Part shown: in pieces, positions 12,958 to 25,500 of the stretch | How positions within the stretch are numbered: position 1 is the first letter of the stretch | How the letters are laid out: each line of letters starts with the position of its first letter | From: Engraulis encrasicolus | Lineage: Eukaryota > Chordata > Actinopteri > Clupeiformes > Engraulidae | Length of the DNA stretch: 64,000 nt | Reading direction: 5' to 3' | Assembly (NCBI RefSeq): GCF_034702125.1 | Contig: NC_085868.1 | Location: 26,895,201-26,959,200 of the forward strand | Program-made: the position numbers and the translations under genes | Notes under the pieces: model-generated | Database searches by the model: none | Seen by the model: only the letters and a program-made list of their open reading frames with translations | Told to the model about the DNA's origin: nothing

Positions 12958-13345
12958 TGAGCTATCGGCTAAGACCTTTAGCTCAGTGGTATCGTACCTG
13001 TGGTGTAAAAGAAGAAGGAAAAATCTGCACACTGCTGCTGCTCACCGATTTATTGAACACAACGTTTCGACCTCAGGCAGTCTTCGTCAGGTGTATAACC
13101 TAGGGTTATATACACCTGACGAAGACCGTCTGAGGTCGAATCGTGTTCAATAAATCGGTGAGCAGCAGCAGTGTGCGGATTTTTCCTTCTTCTTTTACGC
13201 ATGTTTGTTTGATCCAGCACCTGTTTTATTGAATGTGAGCGCACACTTACACTACTATGGCACCTGTGGTGCGCATGCCAAACTGGAGCTTTGACTGGTA
13301 GGTCGCAGGTTCGAGTCCAGAGTGGCGGACAGCGTAGGAAGACCT
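12958..13345 (+). mobile_element. tRNA-derived SINE interrupted by a foldback insertion
   Basis: A-box-like TTTAGCTCAGTGGTATCG before the insertion and B-box-like GGTTCGAGTCC at 13309-13319 after it. Confidence 0.6.
13006..13261. mobile_element. Foldback insertion with two hammerhead-like cores; 10-bp TSD, inside a SINE
   Basis: ACCTGTGGTG flanks it (12996-13005, 13262-13271). Inverted arms of about 95 bp; cores on the minus strand (13090-13065, ending GAAAC) and plus strand (13116-13141, ending GAAT). Confidence 0.75.
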
Positions 13346-13866
13346 CGGTTACACATGGCATCCTGAGTATGCACACAGTAGTGACTGTGCTTATGCGTCT
13401 ATAAGTGTGCCTAGAGTACTCAGACTGTCATTATTTGTCTGTACCACAAAGTTAGTATTTACCTGCATACATGTCTTGTCTGGTCTTGTCTTGTTATGTC
13501 TTGTTTAATGTTTGTGTGAATGCCTGGACCCCTGGAGCCATGTCAAATTTTCTGTGACATGTGCCGTGTGTCACAGAGAATTAAGTTTTAATTTTAAGTT
13601 CAATTAAAGTTAATAACAAGTTATCTTTATCTTATGTAATAGATTAGTCTGACTGTGCTTAGGTGTCTGTAACTGTGCATGCATGCAAGGGTCTGCAGAG
13701 ATGTATAAAGTAAAATTGCCTACCCTTACTGATATAATTGCAACATTAGTTATGTCACTGTTCCTAATGAGGTAGCTAATTCTACTTTTACATATCTCCG
13801 GTAGTTTGACTTTGATTAGATGTCTGTAATTGTGCATACAGTAGTCTAACTTTCCATAGGTGTCGG

Positions 13867-14020
13867 CAGGGAAGCTGACAGGGCGGGGACAAAGGGGTCA
13901 CTTGTCCCGGGCCCAGGGAGAGAGGGGGCCCAGAATTGGATCCTCACATTACATTGTCTTGATTGGATTTGGGGCCCTTTCAGATGTTTTTGTCCCGCAA
14001 AAGAGCTGTCAGCGGCCCTG
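13867..14020. mobile_element. hAT MITE, 154 bp, 8-bp TSD GGTGTCGG
   Basis: Inverse orientation to the 17671 copy; TSDs at 13859-13866 and 14021-14028 identical. It ends 100 bp before the zc3h12c start exon. Confidence 0.9.
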
Positions 14021-14120
14021 GGTGTCGGTATCTGTGCGTACAAAGTACATCAGCCTGACTGTGTTCATTAGCCTGACTGTTTATGTGTCCCTTGCTCTGC
14101 TCTGTTCTGCTCTGTTGTAG

Positions 14121-15447
14121 GTGGCTCTAAGGGACACGTGAGCACCACGGAGGCTGGCCTGGCAGTGGAGCAGCGCCAGTTCTAGCTCTAGCGGCAGCTG
14201 GAGCCGGAGCCGTAACGGTGACAGCAACAGTGTCCGTGTCCGTGTCAGTGTGGGCTATAGGAGGCGTGGCGTGGCGACAGGGCGGGGTGTGTGGTGGCGC
14301 TGGATGTGTGCGACCTCTTCATGGGCCTGAAGGACCATCTGGACGATGGGACGGGCCACCACATCCTCCACCTGGACCTCGACGACCTGGACCTCGGGCT
14401 GGACCTGGACTACCTGCACGTGAAGGCCACGTCAACCACCGACCGGCACCGGCGCCAGCATCAGCATCGGCCGCCCTCGGCGACGGGCGCGGATGCCCAT
14501 GCCAAGATGGAGGCCGCCGCCGCAGCCGCCGGCAGTGGCCTGTCGTCACCGTCGGAGGAGGCTGAGGTCGAGGGAGGCTTGGAGGCCAGGATGCCCGCCT
14601 CGGGTGCCAGCCTGGGCGGCGGCAGCAGCAGCGGCATCGGCTCCACGCCCGCCGACTCCGAGGAGGGCACTGACAGCGAGGCGGAGCAGGTGGTGCCAAG
14701 ACCCGGAGGGGGAGGGGGCGGCTACCTTTGTGGGGGCGGCAGCGGCAGCCTCGGTGGGACTTTCCCCGAGGTTCCTCCTCACCGCTCGGCCCACCCCCAG
14801 CTCTGCCGCTCCCCATGCCTAGACCTGGGCACCACCTCTCCGCCCCCTCCTCCATCTTCCTCTCCCCCTCCTCTGGAAAGCGAACCCCCCCACGAGCCCA
14901 TCATCCCTCAGGAGGGCCCGGACCCGGACCCGGACCCGGACCCTGATCCCAGCGAGACCCTGCGCGTCTACCAGAACAAGATGGAGTTTGCGCTGAAGCT
15001 GGGCTACCAGGAAGACCTGATTCGGCTTGTGCTGAGTAAGCTGGGGCCCCAGGCGCTGATCAATGACATACTGGGCGAGCTGGTTAAGCTGGGGAGCAAG
15101 ACGGAGGCGGAGCAGAGCGTCATGTCTAGCGCTGGTAGCGGTAGCGGCGCTCTGACTACTTCTCAACAGCTGCAGCAGCAGCTGCAGCACCAGATCAGAA
15201 CCTCCTCCTCCTCTTCCTCCTCCTCCTTCTGCTCCTCCTCCTCCTCTTCCTCCATGGCTCCCTCCTCCTCCTCTTTCTGCTCCTCCTCGGGAGGCTCCAC
15301 CACCTCCACCTCAGGCTGCGGCTTCTCCGACTCCACCGAGTCGCACCACTCCGACTGCTCCTCCTCGCACATGGACACGGCCGCTGCGCTGGATGACAAG
15401 GACAACCTCAGGCCCATTGTCATCGATGGCAGCAACGTGGCCATGAG
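14121..15447 (+). CDS. zc3h12c: zc3h12c exon with start codon (5' UTR about 14121-14320; coding 14321-15447)
   Basis: A pyrimidine-rich tract ending in TAG at 14118-14120 is a good 3' splice site, so the exon probably begins at 14121. Coding starts at the ATG at 14321 and ends inside a Ser codon before GTGAGT at 15448. The exon encodes the N-terminal acidic/Ser-rich segment, the RSPC motif, a DP repeat near residue 205, the UBA-like block, a long Ser tract (about residues 293-323) and the first PIN strand with catalytic D369 in IDGSNVAM. The exon is GC-rich, unlike its flanks. The 5' boundary is inferred; the 3' boundary is firm. Confidence 0.88.
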
Positions 15448-18400
15448 GTGAGTTATTTGGCTGGTTATCATTTTTATCATATTTATTATTGTTGTTATTA
15501 TTATTATTATTATTATTATTAATATTATTATTGTTATTATTATTATTGCCCTAATTAGAGGAGACAGGGAAGCAATGGGAGAGAGATACTGGGTATGATC
15601 GGGAAATGACCCGGGAATCAAACCCTCGTCCCTGGTATAACAGTACAGTGCCTTAGTTGTTTAAGCCACGGCAGAGGCAATGGTTTGTCATTTTTTCAGT
15701 CTAGCAGCTACTTAAAGGTCTAAGCCATCCTCAGTGGAACATTTGTGTCCCATCTTGACATGAGCCCCGGTTCATCAGGGGACATTTAAGTAAGGAATAA
15801 CGGCCGACGAGGTGTCCCGATATCAAGCGAAATAATGGACGAGGCGACACACTCAAACAGCCCGACGGCACAGCCGTCTCAGCCAATCAGAAGACGTTCC
15901 GTCTGCTCACCGGGTGATACTTCTGAATGATCTCCATTTCATTCCGAATAAATATTTGAATTCCGCTTGTAAATTGTAAACACATTACCAGTGTAGTAAT
16001 GCACAGCTATCTGAGGCCCTCCGTAATGGATTGCAGCAAAGAGGTTGTGTGATGAGTGGTAGAGGCAGCCTTGATATCATTTTTGCGAAGCCTCATCACT
16101 TGAAAAGAATAGAGGACTGGAGATCACTGGATGCTATTTTTTCTTAGAATACATTTTGGAACATCAGTGTTAGTGTGACTCATAAGCACATTTGTAATGA
16201 AAACAAAGGCAGCCCTTCATTGCCAGAAAGGGTTTTAAAATAGCAGAGCATAAAAAAGCATAGCAGTGTCATGATTTGCACAGAGGAGAACCAGATACTA
16301 CATATTCACAGGCATTATGTTGAATGTTAAAAAAAAGGCACAGTCATGGTGCCTTGCCATTGAAGGGCTCGACTGGAGAGACAGCTGCCTCCATCCTAAT
16401 GTAATGGACTTTAATGCGGGGCCTCTAGATTTGAAGGGGGGTGGGGGTGGGGGTAGGGTTGAGGTGGGGGGTTTGCATCGTTTGGTGACCTCCCAAGTAG
16501 AACGAGGGAATGTGGCTCCTTTGAAACACCTGTCAACCCCCTGAGTGATGGCTGACTCTCCATTGAGCTCTTTTGAGGGGAGCGCAACAATATGTCTGAA
16601 AGGATGGACCACAACCCCCCCTTCCCCCCACTCCACCAGACCAGAGGCCCCGTCTGGAAAGTGGAATAATTTAGGAACACGGATGAGCCCATACAATAAG
16701 AGAAAAAAGTTCAGAAAAAGTTCAGTAGAATCATCAGACATAGCTGAGATTTATGGATTTCACTTAATAAGTAATTGATTTATTTAGGCTATTGATTTAT
16801 TTAGGCTTCATTTATTTTGGGCTATGTGTATATTTTTATTGTGATTTATTATAGACCATCATTATCTAGGTCTAGGTCAGTAAGCTGAACATTTAGCATT
16901 TTGTGTTTACTCACATTATTTAAACTACTGATTTAGTTTCATAGTATATGTTTTATTTTGTCTCATTTATATTAAAATAGTTTTGAAGATTTGTTGTTCG
17001 GTTTATGATAGTTACCACTGCATTGTTGCTTTGTCGCAGCGCTAATTCGTGTCGCCCATAGAAAATAGAGAACCTTCTTTCAATAGAAAATAGAACATTA
17101 CAAAAATTGAACTTTTCGAGTGAATTATTCATGCGAAAAAACACACTTGGCGCGTAAAGGCCTTTAGTTTACATTTTCCAAAGATCCTTCACATGCAGCA
17201 GAGCATGAGATTCTTTCATTTCATTCTTTCATTTTTATTCATGTGACCTTGGGTCTAGCCCCTTCTGTCAAATAATTAGAATTGATTATTTTTTTGTGGC
17301 AGATGTGAGTTGAACCCCTACTGAAAAAGCATTGCTGAAGCACAATGGTGCATAGCATAAATGTATTTTTTTGCCATTCATTTTATGTTTCGTCCTAACA
17401 ACAGTAATTATACTAGTGATAATAATAACATTATGACATTTGCATTACAAAAACGTTTGGAGATGCTTTTGGAGTATAAAATAAACTAAATAAATCAATC
17501 CTCTTTGTGTCTCTCATAGCCATGGCAACAAGGAGGTCTTCTCATGCCAGGGCATCCAGCTGGCTGTTGATTGGTTCCTGGAGCGAGGGCATCGTGATGT
17601 CACAGTGTTTGTACCTGCCTGGAGGAAGGAGCAGTCGCGTCCAGATGCCCTCATCTCAGGTGGGTGCCGCCAGGGCCGCTGACAGCATTGGCTGGGCCCG
17701 GGACAAATTAATCTGAAAGGGCCCCCTGCCCAATAGATGCGATGTAATACGGACCTAACTCTGGGACTTTCTCCCCTGGCCCTGGACAACAGACCCCTTT
17801 GTCCCTCCCCCCTGCCGGCTTCCCTGGGTGCCGCATCAGATCAGGGCCGTCGATGGGGGAGACAAAGGGGTCAGTAGTTCACAGGAGCAGCCATGGCTCC
17901 ATTGTTAGCGCGTTGGCCTTTAGATCAGAGGGTTACAGGTTCATATCCCACCCTTACCACTAGTACTTTCATCCATGGCTGAAGTGCCTTTGAGCAAGGC
18001 ACCTAACCCTACATTGCTCCAGGACCTGTAACCAATGCCCTGTACCTAAATAACTGTAAGTCGGATCCCTAAATTATCAGCAAAATGTCCAAGGAGCCCC
18101 TCATAAACTCACCACAAATTACACTGTGTAACTGTGTTTCCCTTGAATTATTTTAATAAATTTAACCAATGTCGTTAGATTTATGATAGCTTGCCCTGCC
18201 ATGGCCAACCGGCAGGGTACTCGTCTACTATGCGGCCGACCCGGGTTCGACTCCCGGCCCGGGTCCTTTGCCGACCCCTCCTCATCTCTCTCCCCATCCG
18301 CTTCCTGTCCACCTCTCAAACTGTCCTATCATCAATAAAGTCGTAAAAGACCAATAAAATATCTTTAAAAAGGATTTCTAATAGCTAGATGTCAGGAATC

Positions 18401-19541
18401 CACTCAAAGTAAAACCACTCTGCTGTAGAAATTTCATGTATTGAGTTGTAAGGAAACTTTTCTACAGACCCTGCGGCAACATGCCCAGGATCACATTTTG
18501 AGAACCTCTGGCATAGAAGATGGTGGCATAGTCATTGTTGTGTTATAACACAATTGTTACACGTTACCTTAAAGTGTGTTTTATCGTAATGTATTAAATC
18601 GTTCCTCCGTGTGTGTGTGCAGACCAGGAGATTCTGCGTCGTCTGGAGAAGGACAAGATCCTAGTGTTCACGCCGTCGCGTCGCGTCCAGGGCCGCCGGG
18701 TGGTCTGCTACGACGACCGCTTCATAGTCAAGCTGGCCTATGAGTCTGACGGAATCATCGTCTCCAACGACAACTACCGAGACCTGGCCAATGAGAAGCC
18801 GGAGTGGAAGAAGTTCATCGATGAGCGCCTGCTCATGTACTCCTTCGTCAATGACAAGTAAGATAGCCAGCGAAAACCATGAGTGCATTCCAATATACGA
18901 CCTTGCATCCTTCACTTCCCCTGATTCCCCGCTTTCCGTGGAGAAAACTATTACATTTCCCCGCTGTCAGCCTAGCCACAACACTTTTTGGGGGACTATT
19001 CTTCATTCACCATCCAGTTTGCAAATGAGAAAATGACTTTACAAATTAGCTTTTGCGAGATACTGAAATATAATGCTGTTGTCAGTGATGTCATCACAAC
19101 ATATTACTTCCTGGCACAAGGGCACAAGCACAAGTGGAGGATGCAAGGTCGCAGATTGGAACGCACACCAATGTCCACAACACCAGGCCTCTAGCCTGCT
19201 CTTCCCAGTGAAATCTCTCACACATCTAGTTTCTTTTAGCTGGGTGCAGGGGCAAAATGAAAAGTTCCATGTAAGGCAAGGGAGAACCACACACCGATGA
19301 GTTCCCTTTTAATGCATTTGTATTTTTGTGACGTTTTGGGCCATCGTGGCCCTTCCTCAGACTCAGGGAGACTGAAAAAATAGAGTAGAGTACAGTACTT
19401 TTATTAATCACTAGGGAAATTAATATGTCTGACAGCGTACATAAGTACACTAATACAAAACATACACAAAGACCTAATACACATTATTGCACATTGCAGT
19501 AAACATATTGCGCTCATTTTAGTACAGCAATTAGCCTTGCA

Positions 19542-19574
<33 letters not shown>

Positions 19575-22500
19575 CACAGCTTGCACAAATACACAAATAC
19601 AAAACGTGTCAGACCTAAAACACATTATTGCACAGTGCAGTAAACATATAGCGCTCATTTGAGGATTATTTTGAAATCATGACGTTTTGGGTAGTCATGA
19701 TTAAAAAATAACGGGCCTGGTGTCACACTTTTTACTTTTGTGTATTCCTTAGTCCAGCACCCAGAACCTTGAGGTGACTGTACATGTTTTGTATGGATGT
19801 GCACATGACCATATGTTTTTTCTTTGGTTAAGAAAGTAGTGAAGGGTCACCGCTCATCTGTTAAAAAAGACGCAGGATTTATGGAAGACTTTTTAAGATT
19901 GAAGATTTATTGAAAAATGCACACTTCAGGTCTGTGCATAAAAAAAGAGGCTTTACTGAGGCGGCAAGCTTTCTGCCTTTTGGACCTTCATCAGGCTTAC
20001 TGTAAGTAAGCACCTCGGGCCACATGGGATAGTATAGTATAGAGATAAGCCATTGTAATAGGTTGCTATGGGCACCTAACATGACCAGGTTCCTGTCTGC
20101 CTAAAGGGGCGTGTCATAATACTCCTAGCATTGAATAGAACAGTCCTTAGGTCTGCCTAGGTCTGCCTAAAGGGGGATTCCCCCCCCCTCCCGCTTGCAA
20201 TAATAGAACCCGGAAACAATGGACCAGTGGAACCTCTCTCTCTCTACTCTCTCTGGCTTTACTCTCAAAGGTCAACACCTTGAGATGACACCAAGGGTTG
20301 CAACGTGTGTGTGTGGGAAAGAGAGAGTGTAAATTATAAAGCTGTAACCACGTAATTTCATCACAACAGTACTACTACTTCTACTTAATACATTTCAGGA
20401 AATGTTCAATGAGTTTTTTGAGTGTATTATATTTCTACCATGAAAAGTGCTCCACTTACAAAATGTTCTGGGTTTCACATTTTAGGCTTGTATTACATAT
20501 ACAGGCTCAATATCTGTTACGAAACATCATATTTTTTATACTTGCTCGTCTTTGTGTCTGTTTTAAATTTGCGTATCATATCTCTTGCCGTGCAGGTTCA
20601 TGCCCCCCGATGACCCTCTGGGTCGGCACGGTCCCAGTCTGGAGAACTTCCTGCGAAAACGGCCCATCATCCCTGAACACAAGAAGCAGCCTTGTCCTTA
20701 CGGTGAGTCCTACACACACAGCACCACACACTATGTAGCTACAAGAAGCAGCCTAGTCCTTACGGTGAGTCCTACACATATAGTCAGGGCCGCTGACAGC
20801 TTTTGCTGGGCCCGGGACAAAGTCATCTGAAAGGGCCCCCTACCCAATACATACAATGTAAATAGTACCCAATTTTGGGCCCCCTATCTCCCTGGGCCCA
20901 GGGCAACATACCCCTTTGTCCACCCCTGTTGGTGGGCCTGCATGCAGTACTACACACTATGTAGCCTACAAGAAGCAGCCTGGCCTTTATGGGAGTTGAG
21001 TCCTAAACATATACTCTACAGTACTGAATGTAGTCTACAAGAAGCAGCCTTCTTCTTATGGTGAGTCCTACACATGTACTGTACTCTACAGTATGTAGTC
21101 TACAAGAAGCAACCTTCTTCTTACAATGAGTCCTACACATACACACTGTGTAGTCTACAATAAGCAGCCTTATGCGGTGTGTACACCAGAAATGACCTAC
21201 GCTAACCGAGAAGGTGTGGTTGCTGAAGAAGTTTCGTCATTAATTCATTTTATTCGCTCGGGACATGACATTGACATGTTTGATGTTTAATCACACAGCC
21301 GCTCTGGCTTGTTAGCCTGGGACATTCGGAGATAAGAAAGAACATTCTAATTGGTTTTCGCCGAACCGCGTCACAGCTCATTTCCATAATATTTGCTTAA
21401 CTTAAATCACTGAAATAAGCTCTGGTCGCTCAGGTTGCTTCTCTCCTGGTGAATTTGCTTAGGTCGCTTTAGTCGCCAACCCTCCATAATGACTTCCTCA
21501 GGTTGTGTACGTCGCTCTTGGTGGACACACAGCTTTACGTGTATTCTTATGGTAAGTGTTACAAAATAGTATAAGGAATCCAAGACACAGCCTTGCCCTT
21601 ACGGTGAGTTGAGTCCTACACGTACACACTATGTAGCCTACAAGAAGCAGCCTTATATTTATGGTCAGTCGAGTCCTACACATACACACCATGTAGCCTT
21701 CAAGAAGCAGCCTTATTCTTCTTGTGAGTCCTTCACATACACACTATGTAGCTTGCAAGACACCAGGCACAACAGTAGGTGCAACACTATGCGGCCTGCA
21801 CATACAGTACATAAGTAGTCTTCAATGGATGCTCTAGTTCAGGGGTATTCAATGAAATGTGAACTAGGGCCAGTTTTTCACATTTCTCCCAGCAAAGGGG
21901 CCAAAATTTACGTATGTATTATGGTTGCCGACTGTCAATGAAAAAAATACGGGACACTTCATTGAGGTGGGGGGGTGTGAGGGTCCTCCCCCAGAAAGTT
22001 TTGCATTTCTTAGATGTAGTTTCCTGCATTTTAACATTGTGTGTCCCGTTTTAGCTCGATATGGAACCTGTACTTTTAACTCGAAGTTCCGAAAAACAAT
22101 TCCGTATTTCAAGGGGCTTGTGGGAGCCAGAGCCTTGCCATCCAGGGGCCGCATCTGGCCCCAGGGCCGCCATTTGAATAGTCCTGCTCTGATTAAATGC
22201 TGTTAGGTTGAAAACTTCATCAGCAAAATGGCATCACAAGACCACTTTGAAATGGCACACCAATTTTGAACCATGTTCACAAGTATAATCCTCACGCTAT
22301 GTCATTTTGGCGTGACATTTATTTGACAGATGATATGATCCAATGCAAGGTTGTGCTCCTGGCGGTCTTTAAAGCCAGTGTGCACTTGCCATTCTTTAAT
22401 TTAGAAACAACGCTTTTATCTGTGCGCACGGAAACATTTCATTTGTCAGACTGGTTTGTCACTCTTTTGTGGTAATGTTAAATTACACGCACACACACAC

Positions 22501-25500
22501 ATTAATGACTCGTGACTAATTGTAGTGACTGATGAGTTGAGAAGTGAAATCCTTCCTGGAATCTGATATTAAACTTCGAGGTAATCATAAAACCATGTTC
22601 TTTGTTCTTCATGACATTTTAAAAAGACAGGCTGTTTTATTGCAAAATGTCTGCTGCCTAGAGCTGAAAAGTCTCTTGATGTTGAAGGCTTGTTCGTTAT
22701 GATAAAATTCTCCCATTGAGGCTATATGTCTCTTCTGTCAGGGAGTCCTGGTCAAAATGGCAGCTAACAAAAAGTTCCAGACGCGGACAACACATTAACA
22801 CATAATGAGGAAAATAAACTTAAGTAGGCTACATAAAACATTAGAAGCCTTGTTATAAGCAAAATCTCGCCCTAGCTCTCTCACACACTTCCTTTTCTCT
22901 TCTCTTTACAGGGCTGGTAAAGATTGTTCCACGTCATTAGTCCGACAGCGCATTAGTCCGACTGCACACAGTGGAGATGTAAATAATTGGCTTAGAATAA
23001 CGTTCGTATTCGAAGCGTGCATGGAATTCTTTTTAGTCACACATTCAGTGCACACACCAGGGACAATTTTTAAGAAATAGACACGACTTTGAATTTATTC
23101 ATTCATGACTTGAAGCTCACAATTGGCAGTGAAACAAACCAACCAGACTATTTCTTTTGCTAGGCTAGTACCTAGCCTACGAAATTGACGGTCACAGACC
23201 CAAATGCAATCACATATAGACCCCGAGGTTCAGACAAATGGGCTGTCGGGCGGCGGTCCAATGGACCGACCCTGGAGCATGAGCGGGGAGCATAGATAAG
23301 TTGAAGTCCAAAGTCAGGCCTGCAACTAATTGTCCTTTTTCTAATGATTTCCTTCAGGATCACATTAAAGTATCATTCCACCCTCTACTACAGTATGTGT
23401 ACTTCATGTGTACAAAACTGGAAATGCGCAACATTACCTCTTTTTAATATACGTTCTATGTATGTCTGCTGTTGCCCAGTCTTGCACTTTATATGTCTGT
23501 ATGGGTGTTTGTATAGGTACTCTAGGTGGAATGTATGCTTACTGTCTATGTCAAATTGTCTATGTCCACACCTATAGTCTATGTCCATGTCTGCAGGGGA
23601 AGTAAGAAACGTAATTTCAAATTCTTTGTATGACCAGTGCATGTAAAGAAATTGACAATAAAGCCGACTTGACTTTACTTGACTTGACTTGACTTGACTT
23701 GACTTGACTTGAAGTGTAAGTCCTACCACCCCATGAATAGCGCTGGGGTCAACCATGTCAATCAAGGCAACGCCAGACTCTTTTTTTAGGGAGATGCCTC
23801 ATAGAAAAGTGCATAGTCAGGCTTTAGCCATGCCAGCACTTTGCTAATACTCATTGTGCACCTCGCTCCTTCCCTCTGGCAACAAGTGCTCACACACTGA
23901 TTAAGGGTGGCAGCATTAACCTTGAAGTCAAGCCGTGTCCTGTGTTCAGGCAAATAGGGAGACGATAACAAAAAAGTGCAGTCAACTACTTTATTGTGTA
24001 TTGCAGAAAGCCAAGTCTACGATGTCATGAAGCTGCCGTTTATTTGCTGAAACTTCAAACTTATCTCCTATGTCTCTCTCTTCTACCCCCCCCCCCCCAT
24101 ACACAGGCAAGAAGTGCACATACGGCCACAAGTGTAAGTTCTACCACCCCGAGCGGGGCACGCAGCCGCAGCGCTCGGTGGCGGACGAGCTTCGGGCCAG
24201 CGCCAAGAGCTCCTCGGCCTCCAAGGCCCAGGTGGAGTCCGGCCTGGTGAAGAGCCACAGCATGCCAGCCAGCCAGCGCTCCATAGCCGCCGCTGGAGGA
24301 GGTGGCAGCGGGGGTGACGCCAAGCGGGCGCAGGCCAAGCGCCAGTCGGACCCCAGCGTGCGCGCCCTGTCCTACAGCGACGTGGAGGAGAGGCTCAGCA
24401 TCCGCTCACCAGCCAAGCCCACCTCCACCTCCACGGACCACCAGGCGTCTCACGGAGGAGGCAAGGGGGGGAGTGTGCCCACGTTGCTCCCCGCCCTAGG
24501 CGGGCCTCCGCTGGGTCACGGCCAGGAGCAGCACAGCCACCTCCTCCTCAGCCACCTCCCCCTCCACCACCCGTCCTCCTCCTCCTCCTCCACGAGGGCC
24601 CACACTGGGGGCACACCCTCCCAGTCCCAGCTCCTGCAGTCCCACTCCCTGTCCCAGCCCCAGCAGCAACAGCAGCAGCAGTACCCGACGTGCGAGTCTC
24701 CGGATCTCAGCTACTGCTCGCTGGTGACGCGCGCCTACTCGGGCCTGCGCATCACGCTGCCCCCCCGCAGCCCTGAGCCCGAGCGGCGCCCGCTGGCCGA
24801 CTCGCTGACGTCAGACTGCAGCAGCGAGGGCAGCGCCAGCTGTGGCAGCAGCAGCACGGGGGACTCCTCCTCCTCGCACTACGGCATGCCAATGCTAGGG
24901 GGCGCCATGGGCATGGGTATTGGTATGGGTATGGGTATAGGGGGTGAGCGCTCCTGCATGAGCTCCCCGGACCTGATGCTGGACGACGGGGGCAGCGGCG
25001 GCGGCGGCAGTAGCCTGCGGTGCCCACACCACCACCAGCACCAACACCAACATCAACACCAACACCATCATCACAGCCATCAGTACCACCCGCACCACAG
25101 AGGAAGTGGTGGTGGTTCTCAGTACCCTCCGCTACCACCGCTGCCTGTAGCATCGTCCTCCTCTTCCTCCTCTCTCCCACCTCCACAGACGCCTCCTCAC
25201 CATCACCACCACCTACATCAGCAGCACCAGTCGCACTTACTGGCGTCGTCGGTGCCCACCTCGGGCTACCCGACCCACCACCACCACCACCACCTCCACC
25301 ACCCCCACCCCCAGCTTCATCACCAGCAGCAGCAGCAGCAGCAGCAGAGTCTGACCCCGCACGGGTACAGCAGCTTCGGGCACGACGCCGACACCCCTGA
25401 CTCTCCCCTCTTCAGCAAGCACTCGCGCTCGCCCTACCTGTCCCCCCAGCTCCAGCTCCAGCACCAGCAGCACCAGATGGTGGGGGCGCGCTCCAGCTGC

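Larger units (their letters stand above)
18858..20595 (+). other. zc3h12c intron
   Basis: Holds a dispersed repeat (18885-19180) also found at 48305-48800, two hammerhead-core-like repeats (19334-19360, 19970-19994), and a local duplication around 19430-19660 containing a (CA)n run. Confidence 0.6.
20679..21780 (+). repeat. Tandem array of zc3h12c exon-4 end plus splice donor (about 9-10 units)
   Basis: The unit is ACAAGAAGCAGCCTT, then CTTACGGTGAGTCC, then TACACATACACACTATGTAG. Cores start at 20679 (the real exon), 20741, 20968, 21037, 21102, 21157, 21581, 21640 and 21701, with a fragment at 21755. Typical spacing is 55-65 bp. MITEs at 20785-20935 and 21172-21536 interrupt it. Copies at 20741, 21037 and 21581 keep a GGTGAGT donor. 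Confidence 0.85.
21781..24106 (+). other. Remainder of the last zc3h12c intron
   Basis: Contains a hAT-like MITE (21840-22186) and a LINE-like 3' tail with an ACTTG repeat (23400-23711). No other gene seen. Confidence 0.6.

Noticed and set aside
14319..14855. Minus-strand open frames opposite the zc3h12c start exon and opposite 24107-26205
   Set aside because: Shadows of a GC-rich coding exon; the plus strand has clear family homology.
17930..18260. Functional tRNA genes suggested by GGTTCRANTCC boxes
   Set aside because: No complete cloverleaf with acceptor stem; the boxes sit in SINEs that share long bodies and tails with other copies in the window.
20679..21780. CRISPR-like regular repeat
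   Set aside because: The unit is exon plus donor plus intron with no unique spacers, in a vertebrate gene.
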